Shown here piece after piece: positions 26,413-36,087 of a DNA stretch of 64,000 nt. The stretch is taken from contig CAVVMG010000001.1 in assembly GCA_963749415.1 (NCBI GenBank), positions 868,001-932,000 on the forward strand, read 5' to 3'. Both the position numbers and the translations under genes were made by a program. The stretch comes from JALYNX01 sp963749415 (GTDB lineage Bacteria; Actinomycetota; Acidimicrobiia; Spongiisociales; ZC4RG35). The stretch's first letter is position 1; the number at the start of each line of letters is the position of its first letter. The notes beneath the pieces are model-generated. The model saw nothing but the letters and a program-made list of their open reading frames with translations. It searched no databases and was not told the origin of the DNA.

Positions 26413-27704
26413 GTCGCCTCCTCATGGCTGATCCGGAGCAGCAAGACGATCAGGATCAGGTTCCCGACCAGGGCCGAGCCCCCATAGGACATGAAGGGGA
26501 GGGTGATCCCCGTGAGCGGGACTATCCGCAGCACGCCCCCGATGATCAGGAAGGTCTGCACCGCAAACACGAAGGTGAGCCCTGCGGCGAGCAATTTGCG
26601 GAAGGTGTCTCGACTCCGAAAAGAGATCCCGATCCCAACGGCTACGACAAGGGCGAAGAGGGCGATGACCGAGACCGTTCCCGCGAACCCCAGCTCCTCT
26701 CCTACGGCGGCGAAGATGAAGTCGGTCGTCGCGTTGGGGATCAGGTCCGGCCTCCCCAGGCCGGGCCCGGCTCCGGACAAGCTCCCGGTGCCCAGTGCGA
26801 ACAACCCTTGGACGATCTGATAGCCCTCGTCCTCGTAGTGCTGGAACGGGGCGAGCCAGGCGATGATCCGTCGTTGGACGTGGTCGAAGGCGAAATACGA
26901 GGCGACACCGGCCACCAGAGCCATGATCCCGCCGGTCACGAGGTAACCGGTCGTGCCCGTGGCGGCATAGAGGAGGAGGACGAACCCGGCGAAGAGCAAC
27001 AGCGATGCGCCAAGGTCGCGCTGGGAGATGAGGATCAGGATGCTCACTCCCCAGGTCACCAGGATCGGAATCAACTGCCGTGGCTCGGGGAATCTGAGCG
27101 GGCCCAGGTGGCGGCGCGCCTCGCGCAGGGCTCGCTGGTGGTCCGCCAGGTAGGCAGCCATGTAAGCAACCAGGCCCAGCTTGGCGATCTCGGCGGGCTG
27201 GAACTGGAGTGTCGTGAATCCCATATCGAGGACGATCCACAGCCGCGATCCGTTCACCGTCAGGCCCTTGAGCGGGAACCCCCAATCGGTGGGGAGGTTG
27301 GGGAGCATCAGAAGGATCAGCGAGAGCAGGAGGATGATATTGCGGTAGCGGCGGAGCACCACGGTCGTGGTGCGGGCAAGCACCGCGAGCACGGCGATCG
27401 CTACCCCGGCAGCTATCAACATCCACCATCTCTGCAGCCCGGCCTTCACCGGGTCGAGGCGATAGATCTCGATGAAGCCGAGACCGGTCAAGGCGGCGAT
27501 CGGGGCGAGCAGGAGCGGGGTCGCTCGCGGTGCCCAGGCGCGGACCGCGAGGTGCATCCCGCCGAATGCGATCAGGAATACGAGGAAGGTGAGCGCGGTC
27601 TGGGCGTCGACGTTCTCCTCGCGTGCGAAGTTGACCAGCGAGACTCCGAACGCGGCAAGGACCGCCGCCGCCAGGATGGTCGCGCCCTCGGTGTTGCGAG
27701 TCAT
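26409..27704 (-). CDS. rodA: SEDS-family RodA/FtsW peptidoglycan polymerase
   Basis: 431 residues with about ten to twelve membrane helices. SEDS signatures seen include the loop with a catalytic-type acidic residue (QPAEIAKLGLVAYMAAYLAD), QRDLGASLL and the C-terminal TGITLPFMSYGGSALV. It polymerises glycan strands with the adjacent class B PBP. Position in the pknB operon indicates RodA rather than FtsW. Confidence 0.93.
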   Translation of the reverse strand: MTRNTEGATILAAAVLAAFGVSLVNFAREENVDAQTALTFLVFLIAFGGMHLAVRAWAPRATPLLLAPIAALTGLGFIEIYRLDPVKAGLQRWWMLIAAGVAIAVLAVLARTTTVVLRRYRNIILLLSLILLMLPNLPTDWGFPLKGLTVNGSRLWIVLDMGFTTLQFQPAEIAKLGLVAYMAAYLADHQRALREARRHLGPLRFPEPRQLIPILVTWGVSILILISQRDLGASLLLFAGFVLLLYAATGTTGYLVTGGIMALVAGVASYFAFDHVQRRIIAWLAPFQHYEDEGYQIVQGLFALGTGSLSGAGPGLGRPDLIPNATTDFIFAAVGEELGFAGTVSVIALFALVVAVGIGISFRSRDTFRKLLAAGLTFVFAVQTFLIIGGVLRIVPLTGITLPFMSYGGSALVGNLILIVLLLRISHEEAT

Positions 27705-27708
27705 GCGC

Positions 27709-28416
27709 TCAGGGAAGGACGTCCACGAGGATCACGCTGATGTTGTCGTTGCCCCCGGCCTGATTCGCAGCTTCGATCAGGCTCCATACCGACTCGTCGG
27801 CAGATTCGATCTCCAACTTCTTCGCGATCTCGTCATCGTCGAGCATCAGGGTGAGGCCGTCGGAGCAGAGCAGGAGCCGGTCGTCGGGCTCCAGGTAGAC
27901 ATCGATCTCATCGACGTTCACGAATCTGGTGAGGCCGAGGCAACGGGTCAGCATGTGGCTATGGGGGTGGTCTGCAGCCTCATCCGGGGCCAGCGTGCCG
28001 GCGGCGACATATTCGGCAACCACTGTGTGGTCCAGGGTCAATTGGCGCAAGCCCCCATCACGGAACAGGTACGCCCTGCTGTCACCGACGTGTCCGAACC
28101 GGGCCACGCCTTCCGGGGCCAGCAAGACCAGGGTCATGGTCGTCGCCATCCCTTCCAGGTCGGGCTGGCGAGCCACCTCCTCCCGGATCGACCTGTTGGC
28201 GGCCGCCACCCGGTCCGCCGGGGAGAGGTCGGAGGAAGCGGCGGTATTCACCGCCAGTCGGGAGGCGACCTCACCCGCGATATGGCCACCCATGCCGTCG
28301 GCGACCATGAGCACCGTAGGACCGTTCGACTCCCCGGAGCTCTCCGGATAGATCGCGTCCTCGTTGTTCTTTCGCGCCATGCCTTGATGACTGGCTGCGG
28401 CCCAGATGTACTTCAC
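27709..28416 (-). CDS. pstP: PP2C-type Ser/Thr phosphatase PstP
   Basis: 235-residue PPM-family phosphatase that reverses PknB phosphorylation. Metal-binding motifs: NNEDA, VADGMGGHIAGE, FGHVGDSRAYL, LLLCSDGLT and GGNDNISVI. No C-terminal membrane helix is visible, unlike the mycobacterial protein, so it is probably soluble. The GTG start overlaps the fhaB stop (GTGA). Confidence 0.93.
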   Translation of the reverse strand: MKYIWAAASHQGMARKNNEDAIYPESSGESNGPTVLMVADGMGGHIAGEVASRLAVNTAASSDLSPADRVAAANRSIREEVARQPDLEGMATTMTLVLLAPEGVARFGHVGDSRAYLFRDGGLRQLTLDHTVVAEYVAAGTLAPDEAADHPHSHMLTRCLGLTRFVNVDEIDVYLEPDDRLLLCSDGLTLMLDDDEIAKKLEIESADESVWSLIEAANQAGGNDNISVILVDVLP

Positions 28417-28823
28417 CGAACCTCCATCACGGTCTTCCCCACCTGGATGGTGTCGCCCCTCCGCATGGTCGTGGGAGCGGTGATCCGCCGGCCGTTGACA
28501 TACGTGCCATTGGTGCTGCCCAGATCATGGAGGACGAGCCCATTCTCCGATGCCACCAGCCGCATGTGGAATTCTGAAGCGTAGGGATCATCCAAAAGCA
28601 CATCCGCCTCGTCCGAGCGACCCAGCACGGTCACGTCCCGGACTTCCAATTCCAGGCCCTGCTGGGAGTCGGAGCGCACGACCACCACCTTCGAGCCTTC
28701 CTTGCGGCGCCGGCGCAATGAGATCCCGAGATGGGACCCGATCGCCCGAGCCACCTGCCAGACGAAGAGGTAGACCAGGCCGAGGAAGATGATTCGGAGG
28801 AGGGCGAGGATGAGATCGGGCAT
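28413..28823 (-). CDS. fhaB: FHA-domain protein FhaB (FipA)-like
   Basis: 136 residues: an N-terminal membrane helix (ILALLRIIFLGLVYLFVWQ), a basic linker, and a forkhead-associated domain reading phosphothreonine (LGRSDEADVLLDDPYASEFHMRL, GSTNGTYVNG). It recruits phosphorylated partners of PknB at the membrane. It lies between fhaA and pstP as in mycobacteria. Confidence 0.92.
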   Translation of the reverse strand: MPDLILALLRIIFLGLVYLFVWQVARAIGSHLGISLRRRRKEGSKVVVVRSDSQQGLELEVRDVTVLGRSDEADVLLDDPYASEFHMRLVASENGLVLHDLGSTNGTYVNGRRITAPTTMRRGDTIQVGKTVMEVR

Positions 28824-28826
28824 GGA

Positions 28827-29477
28827 TCAGGGCTCACGCAACCGGAAGCGAGTCGCACCGAGCCCGATGCTCGCTCCCTTTTCCACCTGTCTGGGGGTGC
28901 CCCGAACCGGTGCTCCGTCGAGGGTGGTCCCATTGGCCGACCCGAGATCGAGGATCCAGGTGACGCCCTCTGCCCTCCAGATCAGGGCATGCCGCCGGCT
29001 GACATCGTCGTAGGGCAGCACCACGTCGGTCTCGCTGGAACGTCCGATCAGAGCCCGATTGGGCCCGATCTCGTACTGGCTGTCCCCGGACACGAGGCGG
29101 GCCCAGGGAGGGATCTTGCCCGCAACCACCGAAGGGACACAGGTGAATTGACCAGGAGAGACACGGGGCGAGGTCTGGATGACGACCGTGGCTGGGCCCT
29201 CCAGCCTCAACCCGGCCTCTGCGGCATGCTCGGTGAGGGCTGCCTCCAGGCGACGCTGAAGACGTGTCGGGTCGACATCGAGATCGGCCGGATTGACAGT
29301 GAGCACGAAATGATTCGATGTGGCAGGGCCGGTCGGGTGCTGGAAGCTGGTGAGGTCGGCTTCGCGCGCAATCCGGCCCGCCATCTCAGAAGGATGAATG
29401 CGCCCGGAGAACACTCGCCCGGTGGTTCCTTCGAAAAGGCGCTCCAGACGGCGTTCCAGGCTCCTGGCAAGGCTCAC
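28827..29477 (-). CDS. fhaA: FhaA: DUF3662 plus FHA domain
   Basis: 216 residues from GTG 29477. The N-terminal DUF3662 domain (SLERRLERLFEGTTGRVFSG, HPSEMAGRIAREAD) is followed by an FHA domain near the C-terminus (IGRSSETDVVLPYDDVSRRHA, LGSANGTTLDG). It is the first gene of the operon. The start has no ribosome site but TAATCT lies 7 bases upstream (29485-29490, minus strand), with CTGTCA 17 bp further, fitting a leaderless start. The frame is open to 29531. Confidence 0.88.
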   Translation of the reverse strand: MSLARSLERRLERLFEGTTGRVFSGRIHPSEMAGRIAREADLTSFQHPTGPATSNHFVLTVNPADLDVDPTRLQRRLEAALTEHAAEAGLRLEGPATVVIQTSPRVSPGQFTCVPSVVAGKIPPWARLVSGDSQYEIGPNRALIGRSSETDVVLPYDDVSRRHALIWRAEGVTWILDLGSANGTTLDGAPVRGTPRQVEKGASIGLGATRFRLREP

Positions 29478-29562
29478 GATGGGCAGATTACGGCCGACTG
29501 GTGACAGTGACAGGTCGACTACCGGAACCACAGGCGCAGGGTTACGATTTCCCGACCGTTAC

Positions 29563-29649
<87 letters not shown>

Positions 29650-29733
29650 CGGATCAGATTCCCGACGATCCCTCCGCCCACCATGTGGAGGTTGTAGAAG
29701 GGCTTCGATGCCTCTCGCTGACACCAACACCTG

Positions 29734-30729
29734 ATGTTGGACACGCCCCGGCCCCGGAGACGTGTCCTCATCCGCTTTCTGTGGCCGTTGCTGATCACGG
29801 TCGCTGCCGTCGTCGCCATCGCCGTTTCCGGGTCTGGAGCCGATGCCCGGGCCGAGCTCGATTACCTGGACGCGGTCCAAGAGGAGGCGAGCGCTCTCTC
29901 GACCAAGGGCGATGCGCTCCGTGATGTGGCTTCCAGGCTGGCGATGATCGACAGGACCGAGCTCGTCACCGTGATCGACGGGTTGCGGGCGGACCTCGCT
30001 GCCGGCCTCGAGTTGGCCGACGAAGCTCCACCGTCGGCGACCCTGTTCGCTGTGAACGCGCTGCATCGTCAGGCTCTGGCCGCCTGGGATGCCGGTATCA
30101 GCGGATTCGGGTCGGGCCTGCTGGCAGCCGCCGATGACCCCTCGAGCACGGTTGTTGTCGACAACATCGCCAATGCACTCGCCGAGCTCAGAGCCGGAGA
30201 CCGGCTGTATCAGGACCTGGTCGCCGAGTTGGAGCGGGAAGAGGTGCCCGATCCGGCCGCACCCATGCCGCTGGTGACGCTCATGCCGACGACCGGAGAC
30301 CTGACCAGCCTGGCGCAGGCCTATGTCCTCGCCGCCCGGTCGCCAGACAGCAACCTCGCCCTGCGACCGGGGCTTGCTGTGAGCCAGGTGGTGACCGATC
30401 CCGCGTGGGAGGTCAACCCGGAGGACGTGGTCATCGTCCCCAACACCGACACCTTGACGTTCAACGTCGTGATCTCCAACCTGGGCAATGTGATCAGCCC
30501 GGCGGTCAGCCTCAATTTCGAGCTCACCGCCGAAGGAGAGGATCCCGTCATCCTCGAGGAGCCGGTGCCCGCCCTCGAGTCACAGCAGCAGACGACGGTC
30601 AGCTTCCCCGATGTCGAAGTCAGCAGCGGCGAGGCCTATGAGGTCGTGCTCACCCTGGTTGGGGTGCAGACCGACGTCAATGCCGACGACAACGAGCTCC
30701 GGGTGGAGTTCACGGTCAATGAGGGCTGA
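29734..30729 (+). CDS. Membrane-anchored hypothetical protein with C-terminal Ig-like domain
   Basis: 331 residues. Basic N-terminus and one membrane helix (FLWPLLITVAAVVAIAVSG, about 15-33) put the rest outside the cell. Residues 40-170 look helical and acidic; residues about 215-328 resemble a CARDB/DUF11-like beta domain (DTLTFNVVISNLGNVISPAVSL ... VTLVGVQTDVNADDN). No known family is recognised with confidence. It lies just upstream of serS. Confidence 0.7.
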   Translation: MLDTPRPRRRVLIRFLWPLLITVAAVVAIAVSGSGADARAELDYLDAVQEEASALSTKGDALRDVASRLAMIDRTELVTVIDGLRADLAAGLELADEAPPSATLFAVNALHRQALAAWDAGISGFGSGLLAAADDPSSTVVVDNIANALAELRAGDRLYQDLVAELEREEVPDPAAPMPLVTLMPTTGDLTSLAQAYVLAARSPDSNLALRPGLAVSQVVTDPAWEVNPEDVVIVPNTDTLTFNVVISNLGNVISPAVSLNFELTAEGEDPVILEEPVPALESQQQTTVSFPDVEVSSGEAYEVVLTLVGVQTDVNADDNELRVEFTVNEG

Positions 30730-30765
30730 GGCCCGAGGTGGTCGGCCGGTAACATCCTGCGGCCC

Positions 30766-32013
30766 ATGATCGACCCCCGGCTGCTCCGAGATGACCCCGA
30801 TCTGATCCGTGAGTCGTTGCGCCGGCGGGGGATGGAGATCGACATCGAGAATGTCGTCGCGCTCGAGTTGGAGGCCCGGACGCGGCGCCAGGAGGCCGAG
30901 GAGCTGCGAGCCCGTCAGCGGGAGGCGGGGCGTCTCATAGCCAGCCTCACCGGTGCCGAGAAGGAGGCTGCAATTGCCGAGGTCGCCGAGTTGGCGTCGG
31001 CGGTGAAGACCGCATCGGCGGACGCCGACCGATTGAGCGCCGAGCTCGACTTGGCGTTGCTCGAGGTCCCGAACCTGGTGGCGACCGACGCCGCCGACGG
31101 TTTCACCGATGCCGACAGCGTGGAGATCAAGAGGTTCGGGAGCCCTCGGCCCGCGGGAGTCGACCATGCCACTCTCGGCGAGACCCTCGGCATCGTGGAC
31201 ACGACCCGGGGGGCCAAGGTCTCGGGTAGCCGATTCGCCTATGTGAAGGGCAAGGGCGCAATTCTCGAGCTTTCCCTGGTGCGGTGGGCGATGGACCGTC
31301 TCGTCGAATCCGGGTTCACGCCGATGATCCCGCCGGTGCTGGTGCGGGAGGAGGCACTGGAGGGAACGGGGTTCTTCCCCGAGGCCAGAGAGCAGGTTTA
31401 CGAGGTACCAAAAGACGAGTTGTTCCTCGTGGGCACATCAGAGGTGCCCCTCGCTGCCTATCACGGGGACGAGATCCTCGATCAAGAGATGCTCCCCATG
31501 CGGTATGCCGGGTTCTCCACGTGTTTCCGCCGGGAGGCGGGGACCTACGGAAAGGACACGGCCGGGATCTTCCGCGTCCACCAGTTCGACAAGGTCGAGA
31601 TGTTCGTTTTCACCGACCCCGAGTCGTCGGCCGAGGAGCACGAACGCCTCCTCGCGACGGAAGAGGGCCTGGTGCAGGAGCTGGAGATCCCCTATCGGGT
31701 GGTCAATGTCGCTGCGGGCGATCTGGGCGCGTCTGCAGCGAAGAAGTACGACATCGAGGCCTGGTTCCCGAGTGAGCAGGCCTACCGGGAGATCACCTCC
31801 TGCTCGAACACGACCGACTACCAGGCTCGCCGGCTCAAGATCCGGGTCCGGGGCGACGACGGGAATCGTGTGCTCCATACCCTCAACGGCACGGCATGCG
31901 CCGTGGGCCGGACCATCATCGCCCTGCTCGAGAATCATCACGAGCCGGACGGGTCGGTCAGGATCCCCGAGGCTCTGCGTCGCTATACGGGGTTCGAACT
32001 GATCGAGCCGTGA
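30766..32013 (+). CDS. serS: Seryl-tRNA synthetase
   Basis: 415-residue class II synthetase. The N-terminal coiled-coil arm binds the long variable arm of tRNA-Ser (about residues 30-105). Motif 2 reads STCFRREAGTYGKDTAGIFR and motif 3 includes LNGTACAVGRTIIALLENH. ATG 30766 follows a TAACAT -10 candidate by 10 bases. The ubiE-like gene overlaps its stop. Confidence 0.96.
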   Translation: MIDPRLLRDDPDLIRESLRRRGMEIDIENVVALELEARTRRQEAEELRARQREAGRLIASLTGAEKEAAIAEVAELASAVKTASADADRLSAELDLALLEVPNLVATDAADGFTDADSVEIKRFGSPRPAGVDHATLGETLGIVDTTRGAKVSGSRFAYVKGKGAILELSLVRWAMDRLVESGFTPMIPPVLVREEALEGTGFFPEAREQVYEVPKDELFLVGTSEVPLAAYHGDEILDQEMLPMRYAGFSTCFRREAGTYGKDTAGIFRVHQFDKVEMFVFTDPESSAEEHERLLATEEGLVQELEIPYRVVNVAAGDLGASAAKKYDIEAWFPSEQAYREITSCSNTTDYQARRLKIRVRGDDGNRVLHTLNGTACAVGRTIIALLENHHEPDGSVRIPEALRRYTGFELIEP

Positions 32014-32654
32014 GCGAGGCCTCCGACCCGATCTTTGCCCGGATCGCGGCTCGTTACGACAGGATCAACCGGATCCTCTCCCTGGGCCAGGAGCGGAGCT
32101 GGCGTCGGCACGGGGTGGGGATGCTGGGTCCGGGCCCGGTCTTGGACCTCGGCTGTGGCACCGGCGACACCGACTTCGAAGGACGGAGGGTCGTGGGCCT
32201 GGACCCTGTGATCGAGATGTTGGCACTGAGCGATGTGTCGGAGCGAGTGGTGGGTATTGGCGAGCGTCTCCCGTTTGCCCAAGACACCTTCGACGGCGTG
32301 CTCAGCGGATTCGTGTTTCGCAACCTCACCTCGATCGACGAGACCCTTGCCGAAGTGGGCCGGGTCCTTCGCCCCGGATCGGCAGCAGTCGTCGTCGACC
32401 TCGCTCGTCCCCGCAACCCGGTCCTTCGGCTCCTGCATCGCCTGGGCACCGCGGTGTTGCTGCCTCTGGTCGGGCTGTTGTTCGCCGGCGCCCCCCGGGA
32501 GTACTGGTACCTGCACCGCTCGCTCGACTCGCTGCCCCCTCCGGAGCAGCTGTTCGTCGACCGACAGGGCCTGGTCGTCGAGGAGGTATGGAGGATGGGT
32601 GTATTCGGGTTCGTCTATGGGGCGAGGCTCAGGAAACCGGCTGCGCTGGCGTAA
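32010..32654 (+). CDS. UbiE/MenG-like methyltransferase
   Basis: 214-residue class I SAM-dependent methyltransferase. The SAM site is VLDLGCGTGDT, and UbiE-type segments are DRINRILSLGQERSWRR near the start and GFVFRNLTSIDETLAEVGRVLRPG. The family methylates demethylmenaquinone, which fits an actinobacterium. GTG 32010 overlaps the serS stop (GTGA). Alternative: another quinone-type methyltransferase. Confidence 0.82.
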   Translation: MSEASDPIFARIAARYDRINRILSLGQERSWRRHGVGMLGPGPVLDLGCGTGDTDFEGRRVVGLDPVIEMLALSDVSERVVGIGERLPFAQDTFDGVLSGFVFRNLTSIDETLAEVGRVLRPGSAAVVVDLARPRNPVLRLLHRLGTAVLLPLVGLLFAGAPREYWYLHRSLDSLPPPEQLFVDRQGLVVEEVWRMGVFGFVYGARLRKPAALA

Positions 32655-32693
32655 TGCTGCGAGCTTCGGCCCCCCTCCCCGCCTGCAGCGGTA

Positions 32694-32720
32694 CTCCCCC
32701 CAACGCTTCGCTGGGGGGAG
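32694..32720. repeat. Intergenic hairpin, second copy
   Basis: CTCCCCCCA (32694-32702), 9-nt loop ACGCTTCGC, TGGGGGGAG (32712-32720): a perfect 9-bp stem like that at 22311-22343, with both loops starting ACG. It lies 40 bp after the ubiE-like gene and may also terminate it. The rest of the 394-bp gene-free stretch holds the SRP RNA. Confidence 0.6.
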
Positions 32721-32780
32721 AAACGGATCGTGCCCCCGCCTTTGAAGCGGTGCGACACCGTCGGCGACGGCCGCCGGCTC

Positions 32781-32876
32781 GGGCCAGGCCGCCCTGCGTC
32801 ACCCGGAGCTCTCCGCTTAGGGCTGCTTCCTTCCGGATCTGACCCGGTTCGCAGGGCTCCGCCGCGCAGGACCCAA
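32781..32876 (-). ncRNA. ffs: Signal recognition particle RNA (4.5S)
   Basis: The minus strand reads the near-invariant domain IV sequence GGTCAGATCCGGAAGGAAGC followed by AGCCCTAAG (32820-32845 on the plus strand). Flanking arms pair (CCCTGCG with CGCAGGG; GGGTC with GGCCC), giving the usual ~95-nt hairpin. It binds Ffh to target membrane proteins co-translationally. Ends are approximate. Confidence 0.9.
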
Positions 32877-33048
32877 CCGTCAACGCCACGTGTCCATCGT
32901 CAGGGCCTTGGCCCCGATGTCACGCCGCCCCTCGGGCGGGGAATTCGGCCCCGCATGTAGAGGATTTCGGGTACAGGGCACCCCTAGTGCCCCGCCTAGC
33001 ACGATCGGTTTCAGGCTACCCCCACCGCCACTGTTACCTTCCCCGGTC

Positions 33049-34212
33049 ATGGCTCTCTCCTCGTTCGGGCCCGCCTTCCCGCGCCTGTTCGTGGCCGGCC
33101 TGTTCGAGGAGATCTCGTTCTTTCTCATGATCCATTTCCCCGGTTACCTCGACGACCTCGGGGTGACCGAGTCCAAGATCGGGCTCCTCTATTCGGCTGC
33201 GGCGGTACTCGCACTCCTCATGCGACCCGCGTTGGGCCGTCTGCTCGACCTCACCGACCGGCGGACCGTGCTCCTCTTTGCCGGTGCGGGAAACATCGTG
33301 TTCATGCTGCTCATGGTCACGACCACGGTCTGGGGGCCGCTGCTCTGGGTCATCTTCCTCGTCCACCGTGTCTTGCTCATCTCACTGTTCACAACGCTGC
33401 TCACCTATGGCGCCGACTCGATACCCGCCGCGCACCGGACGCAGGGTCTCGCTCTCTTCGGGCTCTCCGGCCTGGTGCCGATCGCAATCGGTGGGGTGCT
33501 TGCCGACCTTGTCATCGAGGCTGCCGGGTTCGACGGGCTGTTCATCCTGTCCGCGGCGGCGATGCTCGGGTCCTGGCTAGTGGTATGGACCCTCCCCGTG
33601 TTGCCCATCGTGGGCCGTCGTCCCCGGCGTGGGTTTTGGCACGCACTGGCCCAGCGCGACCTGCTTCCGCTCTGGTGGGTGACCCTGACTTTCAGCATCG
33701 GGTTGGAAACCCTGTTCACCTTCACTCGCACCTATGTCGATGAGCGCCAGATCGGATCGGCAGGTTTGTTCTTCGGCGTGTATGGGCTGACCGCAGCAAC
33801 GACCCGCATCTTTGGTGGCAGTCGCTACGACCGCCTGGCCCAGGGGCCGGTGATCGTCGGCTCCATCCTGAGCCTGGCCGTGTGTCTCGCGGTGATGGCA
33901 GTGGCCGGCTCGGCGGCGGTCCTGGTCGCGGCCGCCATCGCTGGAGGAATGGCACACGGAGCCCTGTTCCCGATCCTCTCCAGCCAGGTGGTCAAGCGGG
34001 CCCGGACTGCAGAGCGGGGCTCTGCAATGTCGATCTTCACCTCGATCTTCGACTTCGCGCTCTTGATGTCCGCGCCGTTGGTTGGGTTCGCCATCGACGG
34101 GTTCGACTACCGGGTGGCTTTCGGAGCGGTGTCGATCGTAATCGTGCTCGGGGCGGTGGTCTACGCCATTTGGGATCGACGGCTCACCCTGGTCGAGGCC
34201 AGGGTCGGCTGA
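33049..34212 (+). CDS. Major facilitator superfamily transporter
   Basis: 387 residues with about 12 membrane helices and the MFS loop 2-3 pattern (RPALGRLLDLTDRRTVL). Substrate is not evident. ATG 33049 lies 8 bases after TACCTT (33035-33040), a likely leaderless start; an upstream extension of the frame would run into the SRP RNA region and is rejected. Confidence 0.85.
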   Translation: MALSSFGPAFPRLFVAGLFEEISFFLMIHFPGYLDDLGVTESKIGLLYSAAAVLALLMRPALGRLLDLTDRRTVLLFAGAGNIVFMLLMVTTTVWGPLLWVIFLVHRVLLISLFTTLLTYGADSIPAAHRTQGLALFGLSGLVPIAIGGVLADLVIEAAGFDGLFILSAAAMLGSWLVVWTLPVLPIVGRRPRRGFWHALAQRDLLPLWWVTLTFSIGLETLFTFTRTYVDERQIGSAGLFFGVYGLTAATTRIFGGSRYDRLAQGPVIVGSILSLAVCLAVMAVAGSAAVLVAAAIAGGMAHGALFPILSSQVVKRARTAERGSAMSIFTSIFDFALLMSAPLVGFAIDGFDYRVAFGAVSIVIVLGAVVYAIWDRRLTLVEARVG

Positions 34213-34215
34213 CGG

Positions 34216-34686
<471 letters not shown>

Positions 34687-34732
34687 GACGTGGATTATTC
34701 TCTACTGGCCTGCCAGCTCTGGCAGGCTTCCA

Positions 34733-34823
34733 GGAGGGATCGCATAGTCCGGTCTAGTGCGCGGCACTGGAAATGCCGTTGGGGGTTTACGCTCCCTCGA
34801 GGGTTCAAATCCCTCTCCCTCCG
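34733..34823 (+). tRNA. tRNA-Ser(GGA)
   Basis: Class II tRNA: acceptor GGAGGGA/TCCCTCC, anticodon loop CTGGAAA (GGA), long variable arm, T-arm GAGGG-TTCAAAT-CCCTC, discriminator G. CCA is not encoded. Confidence 0.95.
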
Positions 34824-34830
34824 CGAAGCC

Positions 34831-34858
34831 GGTCTCGGCGGCCTCGCCGCCGACCCTT
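34831..34858 (+). terminator. Hairpin between two tRNA-Ser genes
   Basis: TCGGCGGC-CTC-GCCGCCGA stem-loop directly after tRNA-Ser(GGA) and ending next to tRNA-Ser(CGA). It has no U-tract, so it may be a processing signal rather than a terminator. Confidence 0.4.
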
Positions 34859-34949
34859 GGAGGGGTCGCATAGTCCGGTCTAGTGCGCGGCACTCGAAAT
34901 GCCGTAGGGGGCTGACGCCTCCTCGAGGGTTCGAATCCCTCCCCCTCCG
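34859..34949 (+). tRNA. tRNA-Ser(CGA)
   Basis: Acceptor GGAGGGG/CCCCTCC, anticodon loop CTCGAAA (CGA), long variable arm, T-arm GAGGG-TTCGAAT-CCCTC, discriminator G. Nearly identical to the tRNA-Ser(GGA) 36 bp upstream in the D-arm and anticodon stem, so the pair arose by duplication. Confidence 0.95.
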
Positions 34950-34987
34950 CCCCAGGCCGACCTCGACCCTGCGATGAGAGGATCCCG

Positions 34988-35881
34988 ATGAGCAGCGATA
35001 CGGAGCGCACCGGTGCCCGGCACGCCAAGCCGCTCGCCGTCGCCCTCGGGCTCATCGTGGTCTATGCCGTGGTCGAGGTGGTGGCCGCCCTGACGACCGG
35101 CTCGCTTTCCCTCCTTTCCGACGCCGGGCACATGGGGACAGACGCCCTCGGTCTGGGAATGGCACTGGCCGCGGTGCTCACCGCCCACGGGGTGGTACGG
35201 AGGGAACGGCAGACGTATGGGCTCTACCGGCTGGAGATCATGGCGGCGGCAGCGAACTCGGTCCTCCTCTTGCTGGTCGCCGGCTATGCGATATATGAGG
35301 GGGTGCGTCGGCTTTCGGATGCGCCGGCCCTGGACGCGGGCCCGATGCTGGTGGTCGGGATCGGAGGGTTGGTGGTCAACCTCGTTGCAGCCCGAATCCT
35401 GCGTGCAGGCTCCGGAGAGAGCATGAACGTCGAAGGCGCTTACGCCGAGGTGATCGCAGACTTCCTGGGCTCGGCGGGTGTCATCCTTGCCGCACTCCTC
35501 TACCTGGGGACCGGCTGGGCCTATGCCGACCCGCTGGTGGCGATCGCCATCGCCATTTGGATCGTTTTCCGGGCCTTGGCACTTGGCCGCAAGGCCTTGG
35601 CGGTCCTGGTCCAGGCCGCGCCGATGCGGTTGGACCTGGCCGCAGTGCGCGATGACCTGGCAGCCATCGATGGAGTTACTGATGTGCATGACCTCCACGT
35701 CTGGACCCTGACCTCGGAGATGGACGTTGCCACTGCCCATCTCGTGGTGACCGAAGACGCCGACACCCACCAGGTGCTCCACCACGCCGGTGACAACCTC
35801 CGCGAGCATTGGGGGATCGCCCACGCCACGGTCCAGGTCGAGCCGGAGAGCCACCGCGAGTGCGTCGAGGAGACCTGGTAG
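34988..35881 (+). CDS. Cation diffusion facilitator (CzcD-like metal exporter)
   Basis: 297 residues, six membrane helices plus a cytosolic C-terminal domain (VTDVHDLHVWTLTSEMDVATAHL). Helix 2 metal residues are seen in LLSDAGHMGTDALG. The helix 5 site reads AYAEVIADFLGSAG, so the usual His is Glu, which may shift metal preference (Zn, Co, Cd or Mn). The ATG has a GAGAGGA site. Confidence 0.88.
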   Translation: MSSDTERTGARHAKPLAVALGLIVVYAVVEVVAALTTGSLSLLSDAGHMGTDALGLGMALAAVLTAHGVVRRERQTYGLYRLEIMAAAANSVLLLLVAGYAIYEGVRRLSDAPALDAGPMLVVGIGGLVVNLVAARILRAGSGESMNVEGAYAEVIADFLGSAGVILAALLYLGTGWAYADPLVAIAIAIWIVFRALALGRKALAVLVQAAPMRLDLAAVRDDLAAIDGVTDVHDLHVWTLTSEMDVATAHLVVTEDADTHQVLHHAGDNLREHWGIAHATVQVEPESHRECVEETW

Positions 35882-35990
35882 CGAGGCCCAATTCGTCGGG
35901 ACGCAGGGGGCCAGATCGGCCCGACCACACCGTCTTGCGACGTTTGGGCCCGTCCACTCGATGTTAGAAACGTGAGCAACCTAACACTTC

Positions 35991-36035
35991 TTGACGGCAT
36001 TGGTTTGGTGTGGGTACGATCGCCTTGAAACGTTT
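35991..36035 (+). promoter_or_regulatory. Promoter and LacI-type operator of first sugar operon
   Basis: TTGACG (35991-35996), 18-bp spacer, TACGAT (36015-36020), then the palindrome AAACGTTT (36028-36035) inside CTTGAAACGTTTAAGG at about +1 to +10. LacI-family regulators often use such CG-centred sites; the LacI gene at the end of this cluster is the likely ligand-responsive repressor. Confidence 0.55.
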
Positions 36036-36087
36036 AAGGCAGACGTTTCGAGAGCGCCGCGGGGCGCGCCTTATGAGGAGGATGTGC

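Noticed and set aside
32890..33048. N-terminal extension of the MFS transporter
   Set aside because: The extension is Pro/Arg-rich, overlaps the region beside the SRP RNA, and the ATG at 33049 has a leaderless promoter.
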